Below are positions 18,656-27,754 of a stretch of DNA of 64,000 bases, in pieces. This DNA is from JAMHWD01 sp035911135 (GTDB taxonomy: Bacteria; Pseudomonadota; Alphaproteobacteria; Micavibrionales; Micavibrionaceae): the NCBI GenBank assembly GCA_035911135.1, contig JAMHWD010000027.1, forward strand, positions 62,001-126,000, in the 5' to 3' direction. Made by a program: the position numbers and the translations under genes. The notes below the pieces were generated by a model. It ran no database searches, was not told where the DNA came from, and was given only the letters and a program-made list of their open reading frames with translations. The number at the start of each line of letters is the position of its first letter. Positions within the stretch are counted from its first letter, which is position 1.

Positions 18656-19381
18656 ATGAGCTTGAGAAGTTATAATCCCAATGATCGCTATCGCCGCCGT
18701 AATGCAACGCGGTTATTCGGGTTGATTTGCGTGGTTGTAAGCTTTGCGCTGGGCTTTGGGCTTGGGTTGATGTTCAGCAAGCATAAAGCCGCCTGGGACG
18801 AGGCTGGCTTGAAGCAAAGTATTCAGGCATTGCAGGCTGAGCGTGATACAATGCAAGAAAGTATTACTGCTATCAGCCAGCAGGCGCAAACAGCAAATAT
18901 GCGCCTTGAGGAATTACAAAAGACATATAACGAGATGCTCCCAGAAGGAGCAATGCGTGAATTGTTGCCCATCGTCCAGCAGCGCCTGCAAGAAGGCATG
19001 GATCCTCAGCGTTTATCTTTTGTGATCAGATCAACGCGTCCACCCACTAATTGCACCGATCCGCAGAATATGCGCTTTGTACCATCAACGCCAACTTACA
19101 AGGGGCCTAAAAGTCAGGTTTCCGTTGCAGAAGGCGCGGTTGTTATCGAAGGCGAGGGGATGTCTGCCACCAACCCCAAAGGCCAGACAGAGGCCTGGTA
19201 TGACCCTTCCCGTCAAGTGACAATCAGATTCAAGGTCAAGGATCAGCCTGAAAAGACCAAGACAGGCATATTGCCGTTGCAGGAATCCATTATCGCAGAG
19301 AACCGGGAGTATCGCTTCACAGCGGAAGAGGGCGCAAGGTCATTCATTAAAATCACCTATGACAGCTGCGATTATCCTTAA
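18656..19381 (+). CDS. hypothetical membrane-anchored coiled-coil protein
   Basis: This 241-residue protein has a short basic cytoplasmic tail, one membrane helix at about residues 20-42 (LICVVVSFALGFGLGLMF), a coiled coil (about 48-95, Gln/Glu-rich) and a periplasmic C-terminal domain of beta character with two Cys (NCTDPQN and DSCDYP) that may form a disulfide. It starts 19 bases after lptD, so the two are probably co-transcribed, suggesting an envelope role. I do not recognise the family. Confidence 0.7.
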   Translation: MSLRSYNPNDRYRRRNATRLFGLICVVVSFALGFGLGLMFSKHKAAWDEAGLKQSIQALQAERDTMQESITAISQQAQTANMRLEELQKTYNEMLPEGAMRELLPIVQQRLQEGMDPQRLSFVIRSTRPPTNCTDPQNMRFVPSTPTYKGPKSQVSVAEGAVVIEGEGMSATNPKGQTEAWYDPSRQVTIRFKVKDQPEKTKTGILPLQESIIAENREYRFTAEEGARSFIKITYDSCDYP

Positions 19382-19391
19382 ATTTTGCGCT

Positions 19392-20537
19392 TCAAGGTCC
19401 GCTGCCGATGGTTTTGCCCAGAACGACGTTTATTTTTCTGGTCTGGTAAAAATCTTTGCCGACCATGATGCCAATGGCAGGTGATACGCTGTCGATACGC
19501 AAAAATTCATTCAAGGGAATTGAATATTCAATCAAAAAACCATCCGGTGAGGGCGGCGCATCTTGGGGGGCCATATTGATGAATGTCACATCATAGCGGT
19601 CGCAATATTCTTCCAGATGCTTAAGGCTGGGGGCAAAGATTGTTCCTGTCATGACAGGGCCGGCTGCGCTGGCATAGGTCATAGAAAATTCCATGTCATC
19701 ATGATCAATGGCGTTGCCCGTGACAAAGAATCCTGTCTGGTCATTATCACGCTCAAATTGCGCGGCAACATTATGCCATGCCAATCTGCCGGTTTTAAGG
19801 CCGCCGGCATTCAGCTCAGCTTCTATGCGGTATCCGTCTTGCAGGTTGCCATCGGCATTTAGGGTGCCGGATAGCCGGGTACTTTCCAGACCGGGAATCC
19901 GAAGCCGCGCATCCTCAAAAGATATCTCCATATGCCATGGCCAGTTCTTGCCGATCTCGACATAGCCATCAAGGCGGGATTGAGCCTTGAGCTGATGCTG
20001 GGCAGATGCCAGCGCGCCCTTAATTGCCACTTTGCGGGCATCGTCCGTATGGCGGATCTGGGCATCGAAATCAATGCTGAACCCGCCAAAGCGCGCGCTC
20101 AGAAGATCAAGGCGCCCGGATTGAATATTTACACGCTGGGCTATCGTGCCCATCATAGTCGCGGGATGGATATCAGGCCGGAATTCATAGCCGGATATGC
20201 TCCAGATTCCTTCCCTGTTGATGCTCGCGGTAATAACAGGGCTGGCAATTTCAATGGCATCAATGAGCCCGGATTGTAAATAGCTTAGCGCTGAATAATG
20301 AATGGTGGCGCTTTTGATGTTGCTGAAAGATTCTGCATCAAGTGTAATTCCTTCCAGTACGATTTTGCCGCCTTCATACGTTATATTTTGAATAGCGATA
20401 TGTTCAAAGCCTGCATTAGAAAGAGCGGCCTTTACACCGCTGACAATGCGTCCGGGGAGGCTATGCACGAACCAGAGCGAGGCAATGCCCGCCGCCGCGA
20501 CCAAACCCGTCAGGCATATGATAATGCGGCGTTTCAT
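19392..20537 (-). CDS. YdbH/AsmA-like periplasmic protein
   Basis: This 381-residue protein has an N-terminal membrane anchor (IIICLTGLVAAAGIASLWFV) and a long periplasmic part of repeating beta-strand pattern (IQNITYEGGKIVLEGITLDAESFSNIKSATIHYS...). This pattern resembles the AsmA/TamB/YdbH group of proteins that bridge lipids between membranes. It is shorter than typical YdbH proteins. It lies 11 bases before the parE start on the same strand, so it probably shares that transcript. The family call is tentative. Confidence 0.55.
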   Translation of the reverse strand: MKRRIIICLTGLVAAAGIASLWFVHSLPGRIVSGVKAALSNAGFEHIAIQNITYEGGKIVLEGITLDAESFSNIKSATIHYSALSYLQSGLIDAIEIASPVITASINREGIWSISGYEFRPDIHPATMMGTIAQRVNIQSGRLDLLSARFGGFSIDFDAQIRHTDDARKVAIKGALASAQHQLKAQSRLDGYVEIGKNWPWHMEISFEDARLRIPGLESTRLSGTLNADGNLQDGYRIEAELNAGGLKTGRLAWHNVAAQFERDNDQTGFFVTGNAIDHDDMEFSMTYASAAGPVMTGTIFAPSLKHLEEYCDRYDVTFINMAPQDAPPSPDGFLIEYSIPLNEFLRIDSVSPAIGIMVGKDFYQTRKINVVLGKTIGSGP

Positions 20538-20548
20538 GGCGGGTTATA

Positions 20549-22600
20549 TCAAACGTCAATGTCGCTGACGAATGCGGCGTTTTCCTGGATGAAATTAAAG
20601 CGGGCTTCGGCGTTTTTGCCCATCAGGCGCTCTACCAGATCATCAACCTGCGCCAATGGCGAGGAAGGCGGATTATCTTGGTTGCTGGCTTCTTCTTGTG
20701 CGAAATCACCGTCCAGATCTTCATGGATACCCATCGCCGCAAGAGCATCGGGCAGCGTCACGCGAAGCAGAATACGCGTATGCGGGTTCATGGTGGTTTC
20801 TTTCAACTGGGCGGCCGGCATCTCGCCAAGACCTTTAAAGCGGCTGATTTCGACTTTCTTGCCTTTGAAATCAGTCTCCAGCAATTCATCCTTGTGCGCA
20901 TCATCCCGCGCATAGGCGCTTTGTTTGGATGACGTGATGCGGTAAAGCGGCGGCTGGGCCAGATATAGATGGCCATTCTCAATGAGGCCGCGCATATGTG
21001 TGTAATAGAATGTCACCAGCAGCGAGGCAATATGCGCGCCATCAACATCGGCATCGGTCATGATGATGATTTTCTCATAGCGCAGGGAATCCAGATCAAA
21101 ATCCTTGCCAGCGCCGCAGCCCATAGCCTGAATAAGATCCTGAATTTCCTGATTGGCGCGTATCTTATCAACCGTGGCGCTGACGACGTTCAGGATTTTA
21201 CCGCGTAAGGGCAAAATGGCCTGCGTTACGCGGTCGCGGCCTTGCTTGGCAGAACCACCGGCCGAGTCGCCCTCAACAATAAATAATTCCGTGCCTGTAG
21301 ATTCTTGACGGCTGCAATCGGCAAGTTTGCCGGGCAGACGTAGTTTGCGTGTCGCGCTTTTACGGGCCAGCGCCTTATCATCTTTTTTACGTTGGCGCTC
21401 TTCCGCGCGCTCAATCAAGCTCTCTAGTAAAATCTTGGCTGAGGCCGGGTCACTGGAGAGCCAGTGATCGAAATAATCCTTCACAGCCGTATCTACCCAT
21501 TTGGCAGCCTCGGCAGTAGCCAGTTTTTCCTTGGTCTGGCCTTGGAATTGTGGCTCGCGGATAAAAACCGAAAGCATGACGGCCGCGCCATTCATAATGT
21601 CATCAGCGGTGATAATGCTGGCCTTTTTTGAGCCAATCATATCGCCATAATTGCGGATACCGCGTGATAAGGCGCTGCGAAGTCCTGCCTCGTGTGTTCC
21701 GCCTTGCGGTGTAGGGATCGTATTGCAGTAGGAATGCGAAAATCCTTCGCCATCATCCGGCCATGCTACGGCAAATTCAACACGGCCCGCCTTTTCAGGA
21801 AGATCAGCTTTGCCAGCAAAAAATCGGGGCGTAATTGTTTCGCGGTCATTCAGGGCGTTTTCAAGGAAGTCGGCAAGACCGCCAGGGAACTTGAGAACAT
21901 CTTCCGCCGGAATTTTTGAATCCGCTTCCAGCAGGGAGGGTTCGCATTTCCAGCGAATTTCAACACCGGAGAAAAGGTACGCCTTGGACCGCGCCATCCG
22001 GTATAACCAAGACGGCTTGAAGGTCATTTTCTTGCCAAAGATTTCCGGGTCAGGGTGAAAGCATACCGATGTACCGCGGCGATTATTTATCGTGCCCATA
22101 TCCTTAAGCTTGGTTTGCGGAATGCCGCGCGAATAATCCTGGCGATAAAGCTTTTTGTCGCGTGCGACCTCAACCCACATCTCATCCGAAAGGGCGTTGA
22201 CCACAGAAATACCAACCCCGTGCAAGCCGCCAGCTGTCTGATAGGCCTTGTTGCTGAATTTGCCGCCGGAGTGCAGGGTGGTCAAAATGACTTCAAGCGC
22301 CGATTTTTTAGGAAATTTGGGGTGATTATCCACCGGAATACCGCGGCCATTATCACGGATTGTTACATAATTGCCAGAATCCAGAACAACTTCGATCCAG
22401 TCAGCATGACCGGCAACGGCTTCGTCCATGGCATTATCCAAAATCTCGCTGACCAGATGGTGCATGGCGCGATCGTCTGTGCCGCCAATATACATGCCGG
22501 GGCGCTTGCGGACAGGCTCCAGCCCTTCCAAAACCTCAATATCCGAGGCCTTGTAGGAGTTTTGCTGTTCGGCTTTGCGGGCGCTGAAGAGGTCGGCCAT
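20549..22600 (-). CDS. parE: DNA topoisomerase IV subunit B
   Basis: ParE is the ATPase subunit of the enzyme that decatenates daughter chromosomes. The 683-residue length fits ParE rather than the longer GyrB. The GHKL ATPase motifs DNAMDEA, RDNGRGIPV and GGLHGVG are clear, followed by the TOPRIM motif EGDSAGGSAKQGRDR and DADVDGAHI. The C-terminal PLYR region is typical. The partner parC is not in the window. An 11-base tandem repeat precedes the start (22631-22651). Confidence 0.95.
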   Translation of the reverse strand: MADLFSARKAEQQNSYKASDIEVLEGLEPVRKRPGMYIGGTDDRAMHHLVSEILDNAMDEAVAGHADWIEVVLDSGNYVTIRDNGRGIPVDNHPKFPKKSALEVILTTLHSGGKFSNKAYQTAGGLHGVGISVVNALSDEMWVEVARDKKLYRQDYSRGIPQTKLKDMGTINNRRGTSVCFHPDPEIFGKKMTFKPSWLYRMARSKAYLFSGVEIRWKCEPSLLEADSKIPAEDVLKFPGGLADFLENALNDRETITPRFFAGKADLPEKAGRVEFAVAWPDDGEGFSHSYCNTIPTPQGGTHEAGLRSALSRGIRNYGDMIGSKKASIITADDIMNGAAVMLSVFIREPQFQGQTKEKLATAEAAKWVDTAVKDYFDHWLSSDPASAKILLESLIERAEERQRKKDDKALARKSATRKLRLPGKLADCSRQESTGTELFIVEGDSAGGSAKQGRDRVTQAILPLRGKILNVVSATVDKIRANQEIQDLIQAMGCGAGKDFDLDSLRYEKIIIMTDADVDGAHIASLLVTFYYTHMRGLIENGHLYLAQPPLYRITSSKQSAYARDDAHKDELLETDFKGKKVEISRFKGLGEMPAAQLKETTMNPHTRILLRVTLPDALAAMGIHEDLDGDFAQEEASNQDNPPSSPLAQVDDLVERLMGKNAEARFNFIQENAAFVSDIDV

Positions 22601-22724
22601 GTCGTTTCCCTGATATATGAGGATTACTTCTTAGTCGTTTTTTAGTCGTTTTTGCTATAGTATTTACGATTGATACTGTCCGAGGCGGCAGAAATCAAGG
22701 ACTATTAGATAACAAGGCCATCCC

Positions 22725-23150
22725 ATGCAGGACTTTAGCAAGTATGAGCGCAGGCTCCACGTTCCCGTTGAAATCAAGGAACGCATCCCTACGATCCGGG
22801 TTATTGCCATGCCGGCCGATACCAACCCGTTCGGGGATATTTTCGGGGGCTGGCTGCTGTCGCAGATGGATCTGGCAGGGGGCGTTCATTGCTATAAGCA
22901 TCTGCGTGGCCGTTTTGTGACGGTGGGCATCAATGCCATGACCTTTCACAAGCCTGTCTTTGTTGGTGATGAGGTCAGTATGTACACGGAAATTGAGCGT
23001 GTGGGAAATACGTCAATTACAATCAAAATAGATAGCTGGGCATTGCGCCGCGATGGTGCGAATTATGTCAAGGTTACGGAAGGGTCCTTTACCTATGTCC
23101 GTATTAATAATAACCGCGAGGCTATTCCGATGGAGAAAGATGACGAATGA
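22725..23150 (+). CDS. acyl-CoA thioesterase, YciA-like
   Basis: This is a single hotdog-fold thioesterase of 141 residues that cleaves acyl-CoA to acid and CoA in the cytoplasm. The motif ADTNPFGDIFGGWLLSQMDLAGG contains the catalytic Asp and substrate-loop residues, and TVGINAMTFHKPVFVGDEV is the second conserved block. A TATAGT at 22656-22661 could be a -10. Its stop overlaps the next start, so the two genes are coupled. Confidence 0.92.
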   Translation: MQDFSKYERRLHVPVEIKERIPTIRVIAMPADTNPFGDIFGGWLLSQMDLAGGVHCYKHLRGRFVTVGINAMTFHKPVFVGDEVSMYTEIERVGNTSITIKIDSWALRRDGANYVKVTEGSFTYVRINNNREAIPMEKDDE

Positions 23151-24358
23151 TGGCTGTCCGTAGTTTCCTATTCGTATGGGGATTGTTGCTGATTGGAATG
23201 TTGCTGTGCCCGTCGGATGCTCATGCACAAAAAATCAAAGACATGTTTAGTAAGAAAATGCCGGAATTCATGGAAATTCCCGATGCGAATTTTGATGAAG
23301 TTGTCAAAATGCACACGCATTCTCCCGGTGGAGACAGCGCTTTGGCTTACGAGATCAAGCTTCCTCGGAACTGGGAGCTGAATACGGACACTAACTTGTC
23401 GAATTATACGCTCAGCGAGACATTGCTGGGTGACATTTCCGTGTTCTACGGCCCGCCGCGCGTGGATGCCCCGCGCAGTTATTTCAAGATTCAGGCCTCG
23501 GAGATGAAATACAACATCACAGCCGATCAATGGTTTCTGGATTACGTCCTGTCAAATGGCTATACGCTTGAAGGCCTTGAATCCTTTAGCGCGCGCAAGG
23601 TCGCGGCTATCCACGTCCTGATTGACAAAGATGATACATACTATGTTTATTCTGTCGCCCAGATTAACGGGAAGCGAATGATTTTGGCGCAGTTTTTTAT
23701 CCCGCTGCCATACTGGGAAGTGGAAGGCCCGGTTATACATAGATGTGCAGAAACGCTCAAGTTGTTGAATGCTGAGGAATCTCTGATCGAGAATATGCGG
23801 GAATATCCTTTCGTTGACCTTCTGACTGTCAGCTATCCTGAATCCTGGAAGTTAAGATCCCATCCTATCAAAACTATCGACCGCATGAGCGTTAGTTTCA
23901 GTAATATTCGTATCGGTGAGGTCAGTATTCTTGATGGCTTGATCGAACTGGAACTTATCTCTTCTTATGTGCTTAAAGATGTTGAAGAAGAGATTGAAGA
24001 AATCAAAAGCAGAATGCGTGAAAAAGGTCTGATTATGGGGGAAGTTGTTGAATCCATTGAAGATTTTGAGAAAAATGAAAATGTCGAATATGGGTTTGTT
24101 GATATCTATGAGGGCAGCGATACACGCAATGAATCCTTGCGTTATGAGATATGGATCGCAACGCTCGCGCTTAAAAATTATTATGGATTGGCCGTTTTAA
24201 CCACACCAAACCGCGATGATGAGTTCTTTACATGGTCGCGGAATGTCGGGGCCTTTAAGTCGATCATTAAAACCTTGAGGCTGCAAAACAACCCACAATC
24301 ACCCGAGCTGCACGATCAGGAAGGTGGGGAGCCAATAGAGGCTCCTGCCACGCCCTAG
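23147..24358 (+). CDS. secreted protein with two tandem similar domains, unknown function
   Basis: This 403-residue protein has a signal peptide ending near DAHAQ. Two halves, about residues 55-205 and 215-380, share the same order of features: an amphiphilic 'YEIKLPRNWEL' or 'LTVSYPESWKL' strand, a middle section, a W/Y-rich core, and a final 'CAETLKLLN' or 'FKSIIKTLRLQ' helix. This resembles the PsbP/MOG1-like shape by eye. The start overlaps the thioesterase stop (ATGATG), and the 3' end overlaps convergent glnA by 4 bases. No catalytic motif is seen. Confidence 0.7.
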   Translation: MMAVRSFLFVWGLLLIGMLLCPSDAHAQKIKDMFSKKMPEFMEIPDANFDEVVKMHTHSPGGDSALAYEIKLPRNWELNTDTNLSNYTLSETLLGDISVFYGPPRVDAPRSYFKIQASEMKYNITADQWFLDYVLSNGYTLEGLESFSARKVAAIHVLIDKDDTYYVYSVAQINGKRMILAQFFIPLPYWEVEGPVIHRCAETLKLLNAEESLIENMREYPFVDLLTVSYPESWKLRSHPIKTIDRMSVSFSNIRIGEVSILDGLIELELISSYVLKDVEEEIEEIKSRMREKGLIMGEVVESIEDFEKNENVEYGFVDIYEGSDTRNESLRYEIWIATLALKNYYGLAVLTTPNRDDEFFTWSRNVGAFKSIIKTLRLQNNPQSPELHDQEGGEPIEAPATP

Positions 24359-25785
24359 GCTGAGTAATACATCTGGTATTCGATCGGGTGGACCATGGTC
24401 TCGTAGCGCTCGACTTCCTGCATTTTTAGCGCGATATAAGAATCAATAAGCGCCTGACTAAACACGCCGCCCCTGGTCAGGAAATCATTATCCTTCTGCA
24501 AGGATTCCAGTGCCTCACGCAATGAACCGCAGACATTAGGAATGGCATCAAGTTCATTCTGGGGCAGTTCATAAAGATTCTTATCAATGGCCTCGCCCGG
24601 ATGAATTTTATTCTCAATCCCATCAATCCCGGCCATCAGCATGGCGGCAAAGGCAAGATAAGGATTGGCGCAAGGATCGGGGAAGCGAACCTCAACACGC
24701 TTGGCTGCTGGGCTTGTGCCCACAGGAATGCGGCAGGAAGCAGAGCGATTACGCCCGGAATAGGCTAGCAGAACAGGGGCTTCATATCCAGGGACCAGAC
24801 GCTTATAGCTGTTAGTCGTGGGGTTGGTGAATGCGTTCAAAGCCTTGGCATGCTTGATAATTCCGCCAATGTAATAAAGGGCCGTTTCGGAAAGGCCGGC
24901 ATATTCATTGCCCGCAAATGTCGGCTTCCCTGATTTCCAGATGGATTGGTGGCAATGCATGCCCGATCCATTATCGCCATAGATGGGTTTTGGCAGGAAA
25001 GTGGCTGTTTTGCCGTAGCTATGGGCAACATTATGCACGACATGCTTATAAATCTGGATGTTATCGGCGCTATCGGTCAGGCTTGAAAACTTGATGCCGA
25101 TCTCGCACTGGCTGGGCGCAACTTCATGGTGATGCTTCTCAACGGGAATGCCCATATTCTGCATCACAGTGACCATCTCGCCGCGAATATCGGAGAGCGT
25201 ATCCACAGGGCTTTCGGGGAAATAGCCGCCCTTTGGCCCGGGGCGGTGGCCCATATTGCCATCCGGATACACGCGGCCCGAATTATAGGGGCCTTCCACG
25301 CTATCGACGCGGAATCCCACTTCATTCATGGCCACATTAATTTGTACATCTTCGAAGATAAAGAATTCTGCTTCGGGCCCAAAATAGGCCGTATCGCCAA
25401 GGCCTGATTTCTTGAGGAAGTTTTCGGCTGATTTTGCCACGTGGCGCGGATCGCATTCATAAGGCTTGCCGGTGGAGGGCTCATACACATCACAAAAAAT
25501 CTTGATGGTTTTCTGGGCTGCGAAGGGGTCCATACAGACCTTGGCGATATCAGGCACAATCGTCATGTCGGATTCATTGATGGCTTTCCAGCCTGCGATA
25601 GAGGATCCATCAAAATAAATGCCGTTTTCTATCTTGTCCTTGTCAAAGGCGCTGGCGTGCTCTGTGGTGTGCTGCCATTTGCCGCGCAGGTCGGTAAAGT
25701 TCATATCGATGAACTGGATATCCTGATCAGCGATAAACTTGAGCAATTCTGCGGAATTTTTGAACTTCAGGGCGTGAGTGGACAC
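24355..25785 (-). CDS. glnA: glutamine synthetase type I
   Basis: GlnA makes glutamine from glutamate, ammonia and ATP as a dodecamer. About 476 residues include DPRH, PEAEFFIFED, the metal/ammonia motifs HHEVAPSQCEIGIKF, NGSGMHCHQS and NPTTNSYKRLVPG. The adenylylation site Tyr405 (KNLYELP) is present, so it is likely controlled by GlnE. The frame is open upstream to 25854, but GTG 25785 with AAGGAG 11 bases before it gives the normal N terminus. No glnB lies beside it. Confidence 0.96.
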   Translation of the reverse strand: MSTHALKFKNSAELLKFIADQDIQFIDMNFTDLRGKWQHTTEHASAFDKDKIENGIYFDGSSIAGWKAINESDMTIVPDIAKVCMDPFAAQKTIKIFCDVYEPSTGKPYECDPRHVAKSAENFLKKSGLGDTAYFGPEAEFFIFEDVQINVAMNEVGFRVDSVEGPYNSGRVYPDGNMGHRPGPKGGYFPESPVDTLSDIRGEMVTVMQNMGIPVEKHHHEVAPSQCEIGIKFSSLTDSADNIQIYKHVVHNVAHSYGKTATFLPKPIYGDNGSGMHCHQSIWKSGKPTFAGNEYAGLSETALYYIGGIIKHAKALNAFTNPTTNSYKRLVPGYEAPVLLAYSGRNRSASCRIPVGTSPAAKRVEVRFPDPCANPYLAFAAMLMAGIDGIENKIHPGEAIDKNLYELPQNELDAIPNVCGSLREALESLQKDNDFLTRGGVFSQALIDSYIALKMQEVERYETMVHPIEYQMYYSA

Positions 25786-25899
25786 GGGCGCGGCTTCTCC
25801 TTGGAAGGTTTGAGTCAAAAAGAGCCTCCCGGCCCCTTTAAAAAACTTGACCAACGCTACAATAAAGCATTAAAGAAGACAATTCGTAATTTACCACAT

Positions 25900-25976
25900 G
25901 GCGACCGTAGCTCAGCTGGTAGAGCACCTGGTTGTGGTCCGGGTTGTCGCGGGTTCGAGCCCCGTCGGTCGCCCCA
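25900..25976 (+). tRNA. tRNA-His (anticodon GTG)
   Basis: The acceptor GCGACCG pairs with CGGTCGC. The encoded extra G at 25900 faces C73, as in all bacterial tRNA-His. The anticodon loop is TTGTGGT with anticodon GTG, and CCA is encoded. An ORF reading through this gene into the downstream protein is an artefact. Confidence 0.97.
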
Positions 25977-26087
25977 TACCCCCTAAAATCAATAAAGTTC
26001 CCTCGATCCAGTCGATTTCTGTGCCGGAACATTTCAAGCATCCCTCACGTTGGCATCCGGAAGATTAACAAAAGAAGGATGAAAGCA

Positions 26088-26573
26088 ATGATTACAGCAA
26101 CATTTAAAAACCGTTTGGCGGCAGAACATGCTCTGATTGAGCTGGAAAAAATCGGCGTTACAGAATCTCAGGTCGGGATGCTGGTCAGTGATGAGACGCG
26201 CGGCGCAAGTTTCAATATTGAGACAGGCACAAAACTTGATGAGGGTGCTGCGGCCGGCGCGACAGCAGGCGGCATCATCGGCGCCTTGATTGGCGTCCTC
26301 TCCACGGCCACAGCCATGGCTATTCCGGGCGTAAATGTCGTCGTCGCCGGTTCTTTGGTATCGGCTATGGCCGGTGCTGGTACGGGCGCAATCGCTGGCG
26401 GTTTGCTGGGCGGCTTGATTGGCGCCGGCATTCCGGAGCACGAAGCTGTGATTTACGAAAACGAAGTTAAGAATGGTTCTGTTCTGATGGCTGTCAAACC
26501 TCGTGACGGCGAACAGAAGAAACGCATTAAAGCTATTCTTGAACGTGAGGATGCCTACAATCTTGCGGCCTAA
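26088..26573 (+). CDS. glycine-zipper stress-type membrane protein
   Basis: The protein has 161 residues. An N-terminal alpha/beta part (MITATFKNRLAAEHALIELEKIGVTESQVGMLVSDE) resembles the start of general stress protein/YflT-like families. A long Gly/Ala-rich stretch (about 65-125) could insert in membranes, and a short basic tail follows. AAGAAGG at 26072-26078 is 9 bases before ATG 26088, so I prefer it to ATG 26079. It ends at an intrinsic terminator and is monocistronic. The role is unknown, and stress association is by resemblance only. Confidence 0.75.
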   Translation: MITATFKNRLAAEHALIELEKIGVTESQVGMLVSDETRGASFNIETGTKLDEGAAAGATAGGIIGALIGVLSTATAMAIPGVNVVVAGSLVSAMAGAGTGAIAGGLLGGLIGAGIPEHEAVIYENEVKNGSVLMAVKPRDGEQKKRIKAILEREDAYNLAA

Positions 26574-26588
26574 GGGCCAAGTAATAGG

Positions 26589-26620
26589 AAAGCCGCCTTG
26601 AGTAATCAGGGCGGCTTTTT
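26589..26620 (+). terminator. intrinsic terminator after the glycine-zipper gene
   Basis: The stem AAAGCCGCC/GGCGGCTTT has an 11-base loop and is followed by T residues, 16 bases past the stop codon. On the other side lies the convergent broken GGDEF gene. Confidence 0.88.
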
Positions 26621-26644
26621 GCTGTTATGAAGAAATATAAAAGA

Positions 26645-27651
26645 TTAATTGCTCATGGACTGGCTGTAACTTGCCAGATCGGACATGACTTCCGCAATTT
26701 TTACGCAATTCCGGCCAGAATTTTTAGCGCGGTAAAGCGCCTCATCCGCCAGATTAATAAGTTTGGAAGTGGATTTTTGGCCATCGAGAATATCAGTGGC
26801 CGCACCAAAGCTCATGGTGATGAAATATTCTTTGCCTTCATGTTCAATGGGCTTGCTCTCGATAGATTGGCGCAAGCGCTCCAGCGCGTTGTATTTTGAA
26901 TCATGATTTTTTTCATTCAGGACAATGATAAATTCCTCGCCGCCATAACGCCCGATAATATCTTCGCCGCGCAATCCATCAACCAGCCTTTTGGCCACGG
27001 CGCGCAATACGGCATCACCCGCAGGATGGCCATAGGTGTCGTTGATTTTCTTGAAATGATCTATATCGGCCATGGCAATTGTCAGCGGCAGATTATTACG
27101 AATGGCTTCGCTGGCTTCTTTTTCAAGCAAGGCCTCAATGCCGGCGCGGTTCCAAAGGCGAGTCAGGGGATCGATCATGGCCAGACGCTTCGCCGCATCC
27201 AGCTCTGCGATAAGACCTTTCTGCGAATTATTCAAGCCCGTAACCTTGAGTTCGGTTTCGATGACATCGGCAAGGTCGCGCAAGGATCGGATCTGGTCGG
27301 CGGTCATTTCCCGCGGACAAGTATCAATCGCACATAACGTGCCAATGGGCATCCCATCCGGAGCATGAACAGGGCATCCGGCACAAGCAGCATCGGATTT
27401 TCTAACAAGGCATGTGTACAAAAGGCCGGAGGTTTGGGCGCATCAATCGCATCAAGGCCCTGAACGGATTTGTAATGCTGACGATCTTCATCGATCAGAT
27501 TAAAAATTGCAATGGGCACGCCCATGAAGCTGCGGACCATGCGCGTTATACGCTCAAAACGAACATCTAGTGGTGTATCAAGCAGGTCCAGTGCGCGCAA
27601 TGAGGCAAGGCGTTGCGATTCCTGTGGGTGTGCGGGAGCTTCTGTTATCAT
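26645..27651 (-). pseudogene. GAF-GGDEF diguanylate cyclase, frame-broken
   Basis: The 5' part (27651 to about 27304) encodes an N-terminal GAF domain (RLASLRALDLLDTP, VPIAIFNLIDEDRQHYKSVQGLDA, FCTHALL..LLVPDA). The 3' part (frame from 27421 to 26645) continues the GAF end (CPVHAPDGMPIGTLCAIDT) and then a GGDEF domain with intact GGEEF (RYGGEEF) and DPLTRLWNRAG. The two halves are in different frames and about 21 family-typical residues between VPDA and the AG-P block are missing. A deletion inside the GAF domain with frame loss explains this. An active cyclase could still be made from an internal start. Confidence 0.75.
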
Positions 27652-27754
27652 GTTAATTCCGTGTTTTATTCATGAGCGTGTAGGGGCTTAATTTGGTATT
27701 CCCATCATCCTATAATAATATGAAAGAAGTTTTACTTTGCTTTAAAAGGCACCC

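Noticed and set aside
22631..22651. 11-base tandem repeat TTAGTCGTTTT upstream of parE
   Set aside because: Only two copies in a T-rich gap, with no sign of an operator or phase-variable tract of useful length.
25932..26087. N-terminal extension of the glycine-zipper protein through tRNA-His
   Set aside because: The frame is open across the tRNA only by chance. ATG 26088 has its own ribosome site.
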